A stretch of DNA of 63,492 nt from an uncultured Marvinbryantia sp. (GCA_947631355.1 CANRKY010000002.1:1-63492); one strand, 5' to 3'. Positions 39,001 through 47,761 are shown, numbered from the stretch's first letter. A program made the numbers and translations. Notes: generated from the letters alone by a model not told the origin.

Positions 39001-39613
39001 CAAAGTGGCCACGGTGGATAAAAAGACCGGCAAGGTAACGGCAAAGAAAAAAGGAACGGCGGTCATCACCGTCACCACAGTAGGAGGCGCAAAGAGTTCC
39101 TTCACTATCACGGTGCAGAGTCCTGCGGTAAAGACCACAGCAATCTCCGGTCTGAAAAAGAGCACTTCTGTGCAGATTGGCAAGAAAATAACCTTAAAGC
39201 CCACCATCACGCCTGTCACCAGCCAGGACAAAGTGACCTACACAAGCTCCAACAAGAAGGTGGCCACCGTGTCCGCCAAAGGCGTGGTGAAAGGGATAAA
39301 AGCAGGCACGGCCAAGATTACGGTCACATCGGGCAAGAAGAAATTCGTAGTCACAGTGAAAGTGACGAGACCTGCAGTGACGGCCATCAAGAACGTACCA
39401 AAAAGTGTAAATGTAAAGAAGGGAAAGACCTACACACTGAAGCCGAAGTTCTCGCCTGCGGGAAGTACCGGAACCCTGAAGTACACTTCCTCCAACAAGA
39501 AAGTGGCCACGGTGAACGCAAAGGGTAAGATCACAGCGAAGAAGAAAGGAACTGCTACTATAACGGTGCAGACCGGAAAGATCAAAGTGACCTGTAAAGT
39601 TACAGTAAAATAA
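36086..39613 (+). CDS. Giant secreted LRR / Cys-repeat / BIG2 surface protein (LRR2, tandem paralogue)
   Basis: Near-identical signal peptide, N-terminus and C-terminal BIG2 region to LRR1; divergent LRR array; only one 114-bp Cys cassette (38648-38761). Confidence 0.92.
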   Translation: MKRKAAAMVLCGLLVVQSMAPAMAEEMPQAMAPQEMMQGEEPAAQEDATQDTVPVAQDEELLTPETAIPQDFAAPAPAEKEMPLTDAPVAETELVWQEETAAPEQETAAETQPETAGAESQPETVETEILPEVSIAEPQFETAETTEAEYNQEMTDAEEELILTAETQLLEPFEELGAEPIVASEVGDVVIDGTNFPDEIFRSYVSEDLDTNADGILSPEEIENIEYIYVSDMGITDLTGIEHFYRLENLYCSENALTSLDVSDNPELTYLGCWGNQLTSLDVSHNLALTSLDCGGNQLTSLDVSHNLALTSLNCGENQLTSLDVSDNPELTYLACWGNQLTSLDVSGKPDLTDLNCWGNPLTNLNVSGTALTELDCTHGQLASLDASNVPTLITLDCSENALMSLNVSGDTALAELNCSVNYLTSLDVSSNSALTYLWCRANRLESLDMTRNPKLTDLNCGYNQLTSLDVSGNPALKELYCSVNNLESLDVSSNPTLTYLGCSNNRLASLDMSGNPELTDLECYANQLTSLDISGNPALTALNCHENQLTNLDLSGSPALADLVCISNQLTSLNVSGNPALTRIDCNDNQLTSLNVSNNPNLSSLECADNHLTNLDVSDNTLLSSLDCHGNQLTSLDVSNNTLLSFLYCHGNQLTSLDVSNNTLLSFLYCHGNQLTSLDVSNNKGLGGLSCYDNHLTSLNLQSKGVWVDCNSNNGNTRDVALEHTKDGWELNLEKLVGTGNVGNVKITSQPAGMSQNGNTLLFAEEIPETITYSYFAGIMTCNNRNPNAPWEEFETWEAECYLNVTLNLSGSHDYQETTIKQPTCAEEGQAANVCTICGEKAAGSEKSLPKIDHDYQSINEPATCAKEGRKYQQCKVCGAITGEQTIAKTAHTYGAYKTTMEPTVLKAGVQTSTCSVCGAKQTKSVAKLKAAVKFTVKKIPLQVKKTFAAKSYVTGLKKGDSIKTWTSSKPKVATVDKKTGKVTAKKKGTAVITVTTVGGAKSSFTITVQSPAVKTTAISGLKKSTSVQIGKKITLKPTITPVTSQDKVTYTSSNKKVATVSAKGVVKGIKAGTAKITVTSGKKKFVVTVKVTRPAVTAIKNVPKSVNVKKGKTYTLKPKFSPAGSTGTLKYTSSNKKVATVNAKGKITAKKKGTATITVQTGKIKVTCKVTVK

Positions 39614-39771
39614 AACCTTTTTTCAGCGGATGGTATTTCCGACAGATGGAAATGTGGGAAAACCATAGAAACAGCAAAAATACAAACGGCAAGAACAATA
39701 TAAAACAGCCTGCAAATAAAAAGCCAAGCTAAAATTAAAAGAACTTTGAAAATTTTATACAGGTAAAGGGA

Positions 39772-39835
39772 AAAGAAGAACCGCAGGAGCGGGCAGATGC
39801 AGATTAGATTGCTGCAAAAGCCGCTTCTGCGGTTT
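39772..39835 (+). repeat. 64-bp perfect direct repeat, right copy
   Basis: Identical to 31448-31511, offset 8324 bp; followed by TTTATTTTT. Confidence 0.93.
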
Positions 39836-40028
39836 TTATTTTTCACGAAATATAATTAAAAACAGTATTGCAAAATTATAAAATGTATGATAGGATACTT
39901 AATATATAAAATATGATTCACAAACACAAAATAGAAGATGAAAAACATATAAAAATCGTATTTTGAAGAATGTGCCATTGAGGTAGATAGTATAGGTAGA
40001 CTTGTAAAATGGGAGTTTTAGTGGTAAC

Positions 40029-40982
40029 GTGAAAAAAGAAACACAGGACAAAGAAGTACGGAAAAAAGAGACATCAACAAAGAAAACATCAAAAAAGAAG
40101 ATAGCAAAAGAGAAAGCGTCAAAAAAGAGAGTACAGAAAAAGAAAATCTTGCGGGAACGCTATGAGGAATACCGGAAAATCCTGGAAGGGTTCACGCTGA
40201 TGAACGATGCGTTCATGCGGAACGTACTGAAAGACAAAGCCTGCACAGAATATGTGCTGCAGGTGATTCTGCAGGATGTGGGGCTGAAAGTGCTGGAACA
40301 AGTGCTGCAGAAAGATTTCAAGAATCTGCAGGGGCGCTCCGCCACCATGGACTGTGTGGCGCGCAGCACAGACGGAAGAATGTTTGACGTGGAGATCCAG
40401 CGGGAGATAGAAGGTGCCTCCCCGAAACGTGCCCGCTATTACAGCGGACTGCTGGACGCGAACACGTTGGATCCCGGCGAGAACTTCGATGAACTGCCGG
40501 AGAGCTTTGTGATCTTCATAACCCGGGACGATGTGCTGGGAGGCAGCCTCCCGATTTACCACATCAAAAAGCAGATTATAGAAACCGGAAAGGACTTTGG
40601 AGATGAATCCTATATCATCTACGTGAACACAGACTGTCAGGACGATACAGACCTGGGCCGTCTGATGCACGACTTCCACTGCAAAAATGCAGGGGAGATG
40701 TACAGTGAAGTATTGGCAAAGCGTGTGCGAGAACTGAAAGAGACAGAGAAGGGGGTAAAAAGAATGTGTAAAGAAATGGAGAGAATTTATCAGGAAGGCA
40801 GGATGGATGGAGAAAGAAGCGGAGTAAGGCGCGGAGTAAAACGCGGTGAACGGAAAAAGGCTCAAGAGATGGCCATATATCTGTCCAAACACGGAGTGGC
40901 GGTATCGAAAATTGCGGCGGCCGCGAATGTGAGTGTCAGGCTTGTGAAAAAATGGCTGTCTGGGAGTATGGGAATGGCATGA
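40029..40982 (+). CDS. Rpn-family / PD-(D/E)XK nuclease family putative transposase protein
   Basis: TLMNDAFMRNVLKDKACTEYVLQVILQD...GRSATMDCVARSTDGRMFDVEIQRE...ARYYSGLLDANTLDPGENFDELPESFVIFITRDD; HTH-like C-terminal tail. Confidence 0.9.
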   Translation: MKKETQDKEVRKKETSTKKTSKKKIAKEKASKKRVQKKKILRERYEEYRKILEGFTLMNDAFMRNVLKDKACTEYVLQVILQDVGLKVLEQVLQKDFKNLQGRSATMDCVARSTDGRMFDVEIQREIEGASPKRARYYSGLLDANTLDPGENFDELPESFVIFITRDDVLGGSLPIYHIKKQIIETGKDFGDESYIIYVNTDCQDDTDLGRLMHDFHCKNAGEMYSEVLAKRVRELKETEKGVKRMCKEMERIYQEGRMDGERSGVRRGVKRGERKKAQEMAIYLSKHGVAVSKIAAAANVSVRLVKKWLSGSMGMA

Positions 40983-41019
40983 AAGCCAGTGAGAACTTCC
41001 AACTTCTATAGAGGGCAAA

Positions 41020-41277
41020 TTGGCAGAGCGGGTGCGAGAACTGAAAGAAACAACGAAAGGGGTGCAAAAAATGTGTAGAGAAATGGAGAGAATTTATCAG
41101 GAGGGCTTGATGATCGGAGAAAGTCGCGGAGTAAAACGCGGTGAACGGAAAAAGGCGCAAGAGATGGCCATATCTATGTCCAAACGTGGGACGCCTGTAT
41201 CAGAAATCGCAGAGATTGCAAATGTAAAAGTTAAAGTAGTGAAAAAATGGCTGTCCGGGAGTGTGGGAGCGGCATGA
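41020..41277 (+). CDS. Stand-alone paralogue of the Rpn-like C-terminal tail (85 aa; alternative start 41071)
   Basis: MAERVRELKETTKGVQKMCREMERIYQEGLMIGESRGVKRGERKKAQEMAISMSKRGTPVSEIAEIANVKVKVVKKWLSG aligns to the last ~85 aa of the upstream ORF. Confidence 0.65.
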   Translation: MAERVRELKETTKGVQKMCREMERIYQEGLMIGESRGVKRGERKKAQEMAISMSKRGTPVSEIAEIANVKVKVVKKWLSGSVGAA

Positions 41278-41424
41278 TCGCCGGAGAGAAATCCCGGGTT
41301 CTATAGGGTTCGCAAAAGTGCATAGTGTGTCAAAATATACTTATCCACAACGAGCAGAGGAACAACAACCTTTGCTCTATTTTTTATCCCCAAAGGAAGA
41401 AGATCATCATGTTTATCATGGTTT

Positions 41425-41535
41425 GATACAGACATGGGTCGATTGATGCACGACTTCCGTTGCAAGGACGCGAGGGAGATGTTATAGTATATTGCAGAAC
41501 GGGTGCGAAAGCGGAAAGAAACAAGGCGCAAAATC
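41425..41535 (+). pseudogene. Third Rpn-like remnant, interrupted by a stop
   Basis: DTDMGRLMHDFRCKDAREML-stop-YIAERVRKRKETR matches DTDLGRLMHDFHCKNAGEMYSEVLAKRVRELKET of the intact ORF. Confidence 0.75.
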
Positions 41536-41557
41536 CCACCACCAGAAAGGAAAAATT

Positions 41558-41893
41558 ATGACGATCAATGAATATCAGAAACTTGCCATGACCACGCTGA
41601 ACCCGCAGCTGGATAAAAAGGACGTTTTGATAAACGGCGTGATGGGCCTGTGCGGGGAAGCGGGCGAGGCGATCGACATTGTAAAGAAGCACCTGGCACA
41701 GGGGCACGCCCTGGACAGAGAGCACCTGCTCAAGGAATTGGGGGATATCGCCTGGTATCTTGCGGAGACGGCCACCGCGCTGGACGCGGAACTGGAAGAT
41801 GTGCTGGCTGCAAACATTGAGAAACTGAAAAAGCGCTATCCGGAAGGGTTTTCCGCACAGCGCTCCATTCACAGGGATGCAGATAAAGAATAG
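41558..41893 (+). CDS. MazG-like nucleotide pyrophosphohydrolase
   Basis: MGLCGEAGEAIDIVKKHLAQGHALDREHLLKELGDIAWYLAETATALDAELEDVLAANIEKLKKRYPEGF. Confidence 0.93.
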   Translation: MTINEYQKLAMTTLNPQLDKKDVLINGVMGLCGEAGEAIDIVKKHLAQGHALDREHLLKELGDIAWYLAETATALDAELEDVLAANIEKLKKRYPEGFSAQRSIHRDADKE

Positions 41894-41896
41894 ACA

Positions 41897-42628
41897 TTAC
41901 GTGTTCTGAGGCGCATGATCCAGCATATCCTGGATGACTTTCTGCGTGTAGGCGCCCAGAAATTTCTTCTCCTCCTTGCTGAGCTTCCCGGGATAGATGG
42001 GCTCCCCGTACTGCAGTGTCACATGGGTGGGCCGGATCTTCGGAAAATGATTTTCAAATATGTCGGCGGAATTTGTGATGGCAATGGGAATAATGGCACA
42101 GCCGGTCTTTTCCGCCATTTTCAGGCTGCCCTCTTTAAAAGGCAGCAATTTTTCGCCGGTATTGCGCGTTCCCTCCGGGAAAATACACATGGAAATGCCG
42201 TTCTTCATCTGCTGCACGCCGGTCAGGATGGTCTTCAATCCCTGGCGGATGTCCGTCCGGTTGAGAAACAGGCAGTAAAGGCGCTTCATCCATAAGGAAA
42301 GGAGCGGTATTTTCTCCATGCTGTCCTTTGCCACATAACCGGTCAGGCCGGGGCAGCGGCAGTAAGTGAGCAGAATGTCAAAATAACTGCGATGATTGGC
42401 CACATACAAAACCGTCTCGTCTTTCGGCACATTTTCAAAGCCAATCACATCAATCTTTGATCCGGTCTCCCAGAGGATCAGCTTAAACGCGCCCTGCACG
42501 ATCCGCAGGGAAGAAATATCTCTTGCATAGGGCTTGAATTTTCCAATGATCCATTCCACGATCAGCACCGGGATCGTGAGGATCAGGAAGCCCACCACAG
42601 TGATCACAACAATGATAAAACGCAGCAT
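41897..42628 (-). CDS. plsC: 1-acyl-sn-glycerol-3-phosphate acyltransferase
   Basis: YVANHRSYFDILLTY (NHx4D), CIFPEGTRNTGEKLLPFKEGSLKMA. Confidence 0.93.
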   Translation of the reverse strand: MLRFIIVVITVVGFLILTIPVLIVEWIIGKFKPYARDISSLRIVQGAFKLILWETGSKIDVIGFENVPKDETVLYVANHRSYFDILLTYCRCPGLTGYVAKDSMEKIPLLSLWMKRLYCLFLNRTDIRQGLKTILTGVQQMKNGISMCIFPEGTRNTGEKLLPFKEGSLKMAEKTGCAIIPIAITNSADIFENHFPKIRPTHVTLQYGEPIYPGKLSKEEKKFLGAYTQKVIQDMLDHAPQNT

Positions 42629-42785
42629 ATCGATTTCCTTTCTGTTGTCCGCATTTCCGATCGAAACGGGAAGTCCCGCCCGGACGGAAATTTCTATAAC
42701 CCCAGTATACAAAATTTGAAGAAAAGTTGCAAGAAAATAAAAAGGTGTGTTATACTTACCCCAAATACATCCAAGGAGACAGGCA

Positions 42786-44132
42786 ATGAAGATTATAGTC
42801 GTAAACGGAAGTCCGAAGGGAAAGTACAGCATTACACTTCAGACGGTCTTATATTTAGAAAAACAGTTCCCGCAGCATCAGTTCGAGGTCATTCATGCGG
42901 GGCAGAAGATAAAGGCGCTGGCAAAAGATTTCACGATCGCGGCGCACCAGCTGAAAGAGGCGGATCTGATCCTGTTTTCTTATCCGGTATATACGTTTAT
43001 CGCGCCCAGCCAGCTGCACCATTTTATCCGGCTGATGAAGGAATCCGGCGTGGATTTTTCAGGGAAGTTTGTCACCCAGATCACCACATCCAAGCACTTT
43101 TATGATGTGACGGCGCACCGCTATATTCAGGACAACTGCCAGGATATGGGGATGAAATTTATCAAAGGGCTCTCGGCGGACATGGACGATCTGCTCACGG
43201 AAAAAGGGCAGAGGGAAGCCAGGCACTTCTTCTCCTATGTGCAGTGGTGCATCCGGCAGGACAGCTATGAACCACTTCCGGAAAAACCGGTTCCGGCCGC
43301 GCATATCCAGGCGCGGGTGCCGAAGGAAAACGATATGGTGAAAAAGACGGTGCGGGGGAAGGATGTGGTCATCGTCACAGACTGCCGGGAGGACGATGCG
43401 CGGCTGCAGGCGATGATCGCGCGCTTTCGGGCCGTGCTGCCTTTAAAAAGCAGGGTGGTGAATATCCGGGAGTATCCCTTTACCGGCGGGTGCCTGGGAT
43501 GCTTTCACTGCGCGGTTTCCGGCAAGTGCATCTATAAAGATAAATTCGATGAATTTCTGAGAAAGGACATCCAGGGCGGCGCGGCGATCATCTATGCGTT
43601 TTCCATCGAGGATCACTCCATGGGCTGGGTGTTTAAGCAGTATGACGACCGCCAGTTCTGCAACGGGCACCGCACCGTTACCATGGGGATGCCCATGGGC
43701 TACCTGGTCTGCGGGGACTACAGTAAAGAGAGCAATCTGCAGATGATCGTGGAGGGCCGCGCGGAAGTGGGCGGCAATTTCCTGGCCGGAGTGGCCACAG
43801 ATGAAAAAGACCCGGACAAGGCCGTGAACCGGCTGGCGAAGACGCTGGTTTATGCCCTGCGGCACCATTATGTTCAGCCGCAGAATTTCTACGGCGTGGG
43901 CGGGATGAAGATCTTCCGCGACCTGATCTATCTAATGCAGGGGATGATGAAGGCGGATCATCGGTTCTACAAAGAACACGGCCAGTACGACTTCCCGCAG
44001 AAAAAGAAGGGGACGGTGATTAAAATGTATCTGGTAGGCGCCCTGCTTTCCTCTCCCACAATTGTATCAAAAATGGGGAATAAAATGAATGAAGGGATGC
44101 TTGCGCCCTACCGCAAAGTGTTGGAGAAATAG
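42786..44132 (+). CDS. NAD(P)H-dependent FMN reductase/flavodoxin-like protein with two flavodoxin-like modules
   Basis: MKIIVVNGSPKGKYSITLQTVLYLEKQF; second module VVIVTDCREDD...GGCLGCFHCAVSGKCIYKDKFDEF. Confidence 0.85.
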   Translation: MKIIVVNGSPKGKYSITLQTVLYLEKQFPQHQFEVIHAGQKIKALAKDFTIAAHQLKEADLILFSYPVYTFIAPSQLHHFIRLMKESGVDFSGKFVTQITTSKHFYDVTAHRYIQDNCQDMGMKFIKGLSADMDDLLTEKGQREARHFFSYVQWCIRQDSYEPLPEKPVPAAHIQARVPKENDMVKKTVRGKDVVIVTDCREDDARLQAMIARFRAVLPLKSRVVNIREYPFTGGCLGCFHCAVSGKCIYKDKFDEFLRKDIQGGAAIIYAFSIEDHSMGWVFKQYDDRQFCNGHRTVTMGMPMGYLVCGDYSKESNLQMIVEGRAEVGGNFLAGVATDEKDPDKAVNRLAKTLVYALRHHYVQPQNFYGVGGMKIFRDLIYLMQGMMKADHRFYKEHGQYDFPQKKKGTVIKMYLVGALLSSPTIVSKMGNKMNEGMLAPYRKVLEK

Positions 44133-44158
44133 CGGGCTTGTGTTTCATGAGGAGGAGA

Positions 44159-47100
44159 ATGAATATGAAAAAGAAAATCTCGGCGATCCTTTTGACCGGA
44201 TTATTGGCGGCACAAAGTGTGTTTGCGGGGGCGGCAGAGCTGCCTGCGGCGGACGCGGAAGTGCAGGTACAGGCTGTGAATCAGGAGATGGCTGCGGAAT
44301 CATACGAACCGGAACCGGAACAGGCAGCGATGCTTGTGTCGAATGGCGCGCAGCCGGATGCGGACGCGGTACAGATAGACAGCGCACAGCCGAACACAGA
44401 TGCGGCACAGGCAGATGTTGCGCAGCCGAATGCGGATGTAACACAGGCAGAAGGCGCACAGTCGAGTGCGGATGCGGCACAGGCAGACAACAGCGCGCAG
44501 TCGGGCGTAGATGCAACGCAGACAGATATTGCGCAGCCGAGTGCAGATGTGACAGAAGCGAGCAACACGCAGTCAAACGCAGATGCAACACAAGTGGATG
44601 GTGTGCTTCCGGAGACAGGTACAGTGCAGCCGGGTGTGAACGCGACAGAAACGAGCAGCGAGCAGTTGGGCGCGGATACGATGCAGACAGACAGCGTGCA
44701 GCCTGGCGCAGATGCGATACAGATAGACAGTGCACAGTCGGACGTGGATACGGCACAGGCAGACAATGCACAGCCGGGTGCAGATGCAACGCAGGCAGAT
44801 AATGCGCAGTCAGGCATTGGTACGACAGAAACGAGCAGCGCGCAGTTGGATGCGGATACGACAGACGGCGGGGCGATTGATTCAGAACAGGAAATAACCG
44901 AGGCAGAGCCGATTGACTCAGAAGATGCAGAGCCGGAGCTGATCCTCACGGCGGAGCCGATGGATGCGGACGATGTATTTCCGGAAGATATGGAGGCGCT
45001 GCTGGCAGCGGCAGCCGAAACATCGGAAGAAAGCGTCGCGGTGACGGCAGACTATTTCCCGGACAATAATTTCCGGTCTTACATAACATCAAAAATCGAT
45101 ACAAACAAAGATAACATGCTGGACGCGGCGGAAAGAAACGCGGTCACAGAGATCAACTGCGCAAATATGCGGATACAGAGTCTGCAGGGGATCGAATACT
45201 TCCCTTCGCTGCAGGTTTTGGACTGCAGCAGCAATTACTCCTACGGAACAACGAAGGATACAGCGACAGGGCTGGATAAGATTGCCTGGGAGAAGGGGAT
45301 AACTGATTTAGATCTTCGGGGAAATCCCCATTTGAAAAAACTGATCTGTTCCAGCAGTCTGGTGAAAAATCTGGACATCTCCCAAAATCAGGAACTGGAG
45401 GAACTGGAATGTTTCGGCAATGAACTGACTTCTCTGGATGTGACTGGGAACCCGGCGCTGGTGAGCCTCACTTGCTTTATGAACAAGCTGGAGACTCTGA
45501 ACATCAGCCAGAATCCAAAACTGCAAAGGCTGGAGTGCTACAACAATCAGCTGACTTCTCTGGATATGAGCGGCCTTGGACAGCTTCAGTACGTGGACTG
45601 CAGCGCCAACTGCCTGAACAGCCTGCAGGTGGGAAACAATCCTGCTTTAACGGAACTGTATTGCCAGGGGCAGACATTATATAAAGAAGGAAATACTCTT
45701 GCCAGCCTGGATGTGTCCGGTGCGTCGAATCTTGCGGTGCTCTACTGCCAGGAAAATGGCATGACCAGCCTGAACGTGAGCGGCAATTCCCAGCTGACAG
45801 ATCTGTACTGCTTTGAAAACAAGCTGCAGAGCCTGGACGTGAGCAGAAATGCGGCGCTGAAGGTGCTGTGCTGCTATGATAACCAGCTGACAATATTGAA
45901 TATAGCTGAAAACGCTGCACTGGAAACGCTGAACTGCAACTATAATCAACTTACAGCGCTGGATCTAAGTGGTATCATAGATCGTAGTTCAGAGGATACG
46001 GGGAGTCAGCAGGCAATTTATTATTCCGATCAGCAGGCCAGTGTATATTTGACTGAGACCGATACGGGCTGGGAATTTGACCTGGCGAGATTGGCAGAGA
46101 ATGTAAATATAGAACGTGTGCAGATAATGTCTGCGCCAGATGGAATGACACAATCTGGAAGTTTATTTACATTTACGAAAGAAACTGTGCTGCCAGTCCA
46201 GCTGGTTTATACGTATGATACAATGGCTCCGCAGGGGATTGTATCAGAAGCAGGACCGTTGGAAGTAATCCTGCAGCTCCTGCCGTGTGAAGGCCATACT
46301 TTTGAGATTTCTTCACAGACGGATGCAACATGTACAGAAAACGGTGTTATCCACAGAGAATGTACGATTTGCGGCACAAAGCAGGATGAGACGATCCCGG
46401 CAAAGGGACACGATTATCAACAGATTACAACCGCAGAGCCAGGGTGCACAACGGTGGGAAGCGAGTGCCGGAAATGTATGGTCTGCGGGGAAGTGGAGCC
46501 GGATTCTGTGAAAGAGATTCCCGCTACGGGCCACGCATTTACAGAAGAAGTGACAAAAGAGACGACCTGCACGGATACCGGCATCCTGCGGAAAACGTGC
46601 ACGGCTTGCGGCAATGTGGAGGAGGAAATTATCCCTGCTAAAGGTCACGCATTTTCAGAAGCTGAAGTAGTAAAAGTAAAAGAGCCTACCTGCACAGCCG
46701 CGGGAAGCGAGTGCCGGAAATGCCCAGTCTGCGGCGCGGTTCAGCCGGGTTCCACAAAAGTCATTCCCGCGAAAGGCCATTCCTTCGGGGAATATGCGGT
46801 GGAAAAACAGGCAACGCTGTTTGCCACGGGTGTGTCGGCGCGCAAGTGTTTCGTCTGCGGACAGAAAGAAACAAAAACGATTCCGAAGATTCAGGGAACC
46901 ATCAAGCTGACCGCCACCTCCCTTCCCATGAAAAAAGGGCAGACGTTTTCCGCAAAGACGCTGGTGACGGGCATGAAACAGGGAGACTCCGTGGCATCCT
47001 TTACATCTTCCAAACCGAAAGTGGTAAAAGTGGATAAAACCACCGGCAAGCTCACGGCATTGAAGGCGGGCAAAGCCACCATTACCGTCACGCTAAAGAG

Positions 47101-47629
47101 CAAGGCTTATGCGAAACTGAACATTACCGTTCAGTCGCAGAAAGTGGCGACCACCAAAATATCCGGCCTGCCGAAAACCCTCTCGCTCACTGTAGGGAAG
47201 AACACAACCATAAAACCGGTCATCACGCCGCTCACCAGCCAGAGCGGGGTCACCTACAAATCCACAAACAAAAAAGTGGTTCAGGTGTCGAGCAAAGGCG
47301 TTGTGAAAGGTGTGAGCGCGGGCACGGCCAAGATCCGCGTGCAGTCCGGCAGCAAGAAATTTGATATCAAAGTTACGGTGAAAAGGCCGGCGGTAACAGC
47401 CATCAAAAATGTGCCGAAGAAAGGGAAGCTGAAGGCGGGCAAATCCTACACGCTGAAGCCGAAGCTTTATCCGGCGGGCAGCACCGGCAAGCTGACCTAC
47501 ACTTCATCCAACAAAAAGGTTGCCACGGTGAACAAAAACGGAAAGATCACGGCCAAAAAGAAAGGTACGGCGACCATCATGGTGTCGGTTGGAAAGATTA
47601 AAGTTTCCTGCATAGTGACCGTAAAATAA
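44159..47629 (+). CDS. Giant secreted LRR / Cys-repeat / BIG2 surface protein (LRR3) with 12-aa N-terminal repeats
   Basis: Signal peptide; AQPNADVTQAEG-type 12-aa repeats; EF-hand-like DTNKDNMLDAAE; LTSLDVTGNPAL LRRs; four Cys repeats plus one degenerate; three BIG2-like domains. Confidence 0.92.
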   Translation: MNMKKKISAILLTGLLAAQSVFAGAAELPAADAEVQVQAVNQEMAAESYEPEPEQAAMLVSNGAQPDADAVQIDSAQPNTDAAQADVAQPNADVTQAEGAQSSADAAQADNSAQSGVDATQTDIAQPSADVTEASNTQSNADATQVDGVLPETGTVQPGVNATETSSEQLGADTMQTDSVQPGADAIQIDSAQSDVDTAQADNAQPGADATQADNAQSGIGTTETSSAQLDADTTDGGAIDSEQEITEAEPIDSEDAEPELILTAEPMDADDVFPEDMEALLAAAAETSEESVAVTADYFPDNNFRSYITSKIDTNKDNMLDAAERNAVTEINCANMRIQSLQGIEYFPSLQVLDCSSNYSYGTTKDTATGLDKIAWEKGITDLDLRGNPHLKKLICSSSLVKNLDISQNQELEELECFGNELTSLDVTGNPALVSLTCFMNKLETLNISQNPKLQRLECYNNQLTSLDMSGLGQLQYVDCSANCLNSLQVGNNPALTELYCQGQTLYKEGNTLASLDVSGASNLAVLYCQENGMTSLNVSGNSQLTDLYCFENKLQSLDVSRNAALKVLCCYDNQLTILNIAENAALETLNCNYNQLTALDLSGIIDRSSEDTGSQQAIYYSDQQASVYLTETDTGWEFDLARLAENVNIERVQIMSAPDGMTQSGSLFTFTKETVLPVQLVYTYDTMAPQGIVSEAGPLEVILQLLPCEGHTFEISSQTDATCTENGVIHRECTICGTKQDETIPAKGHDYQQITTAEPGCTTVGSECRKCMVCGEVEPDSVKEIPATGHAFTEEVTKETTCTDTGILRKTCTACGNVEEEIIPAKGHAFSEAEVVKVKEPTCTAAGSECRKCPVCGAVQPGSTKVIPAKGHSFGEYAVEKQATLFATGVSARKCFVCGQKETKTIPKIQGTIKLTATSLPMKKGQTFSAKTLVTGMKQGDSVASFTSSKPKVVKVDKTTGKLTALKAGKATITVTLKSKAYAKLNITVQSQKVATTKISGLPKTLSLTVGKNTTIKPVITPLTSQSGVTYKSTNKKVVQVSSKGVVKGVSAGTAKIRVQSGSKKFDIKVTVKRPAVTAIKNVPKKGKLKAGKSYTLKPKLYPAGSTGKLTYTSSNKKVATVNKNGKITAKKKGTATIMVSVGKIKVSCIVTVK
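44347..44870 (+). repeat. 36-bp (12-aa) degenerate coding repeats in LRR3
   Basis: AQPDADAVQIDS/AQPNTDAAQADV/AQPNADVTQAEG/AQSSADAAQADN... about 14 units. Confidence 0.85.
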
Positions 47630-47761
47630 AAAACGGGCAATGATGCGGGGACATTTCGGGAGACCCAGAGAAAAGAAGAAAAACGACGGGCAAAAATGGA
47701 AAAAAGTACATATCCGCAGCCGCTCTCTCATAAGAATATAAAAAAAGGCTGCGAGAATGAT

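Noticed and set aside
40029-40982. Calling the Rpn-like gene an active transposon
   Set aside because: No terminal inverted repeats or target-site duplication were identified; the family is PD-(D/E)XK nuclease-like and a defence/recombination role is equally or more likely.
44605-44619. LPETG sortase-like motif in LRR3 (VLPETGTV)
   Set aside because: It lies inside the N-terminal 12-aa repeats, with no following hydrophobic segment and basic tail, so not a cell-wall sorting signal.
44089-44802. 237-aa Cys/Arg-rich ORF in the +1 frame over LRR3
   Set aside because: By-product of the 36-bp repeat composition; it lacks its own convincing start, and the LRR3 frame has SD, signal peptide and domain structure. 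Kept only as a frameshift observation.
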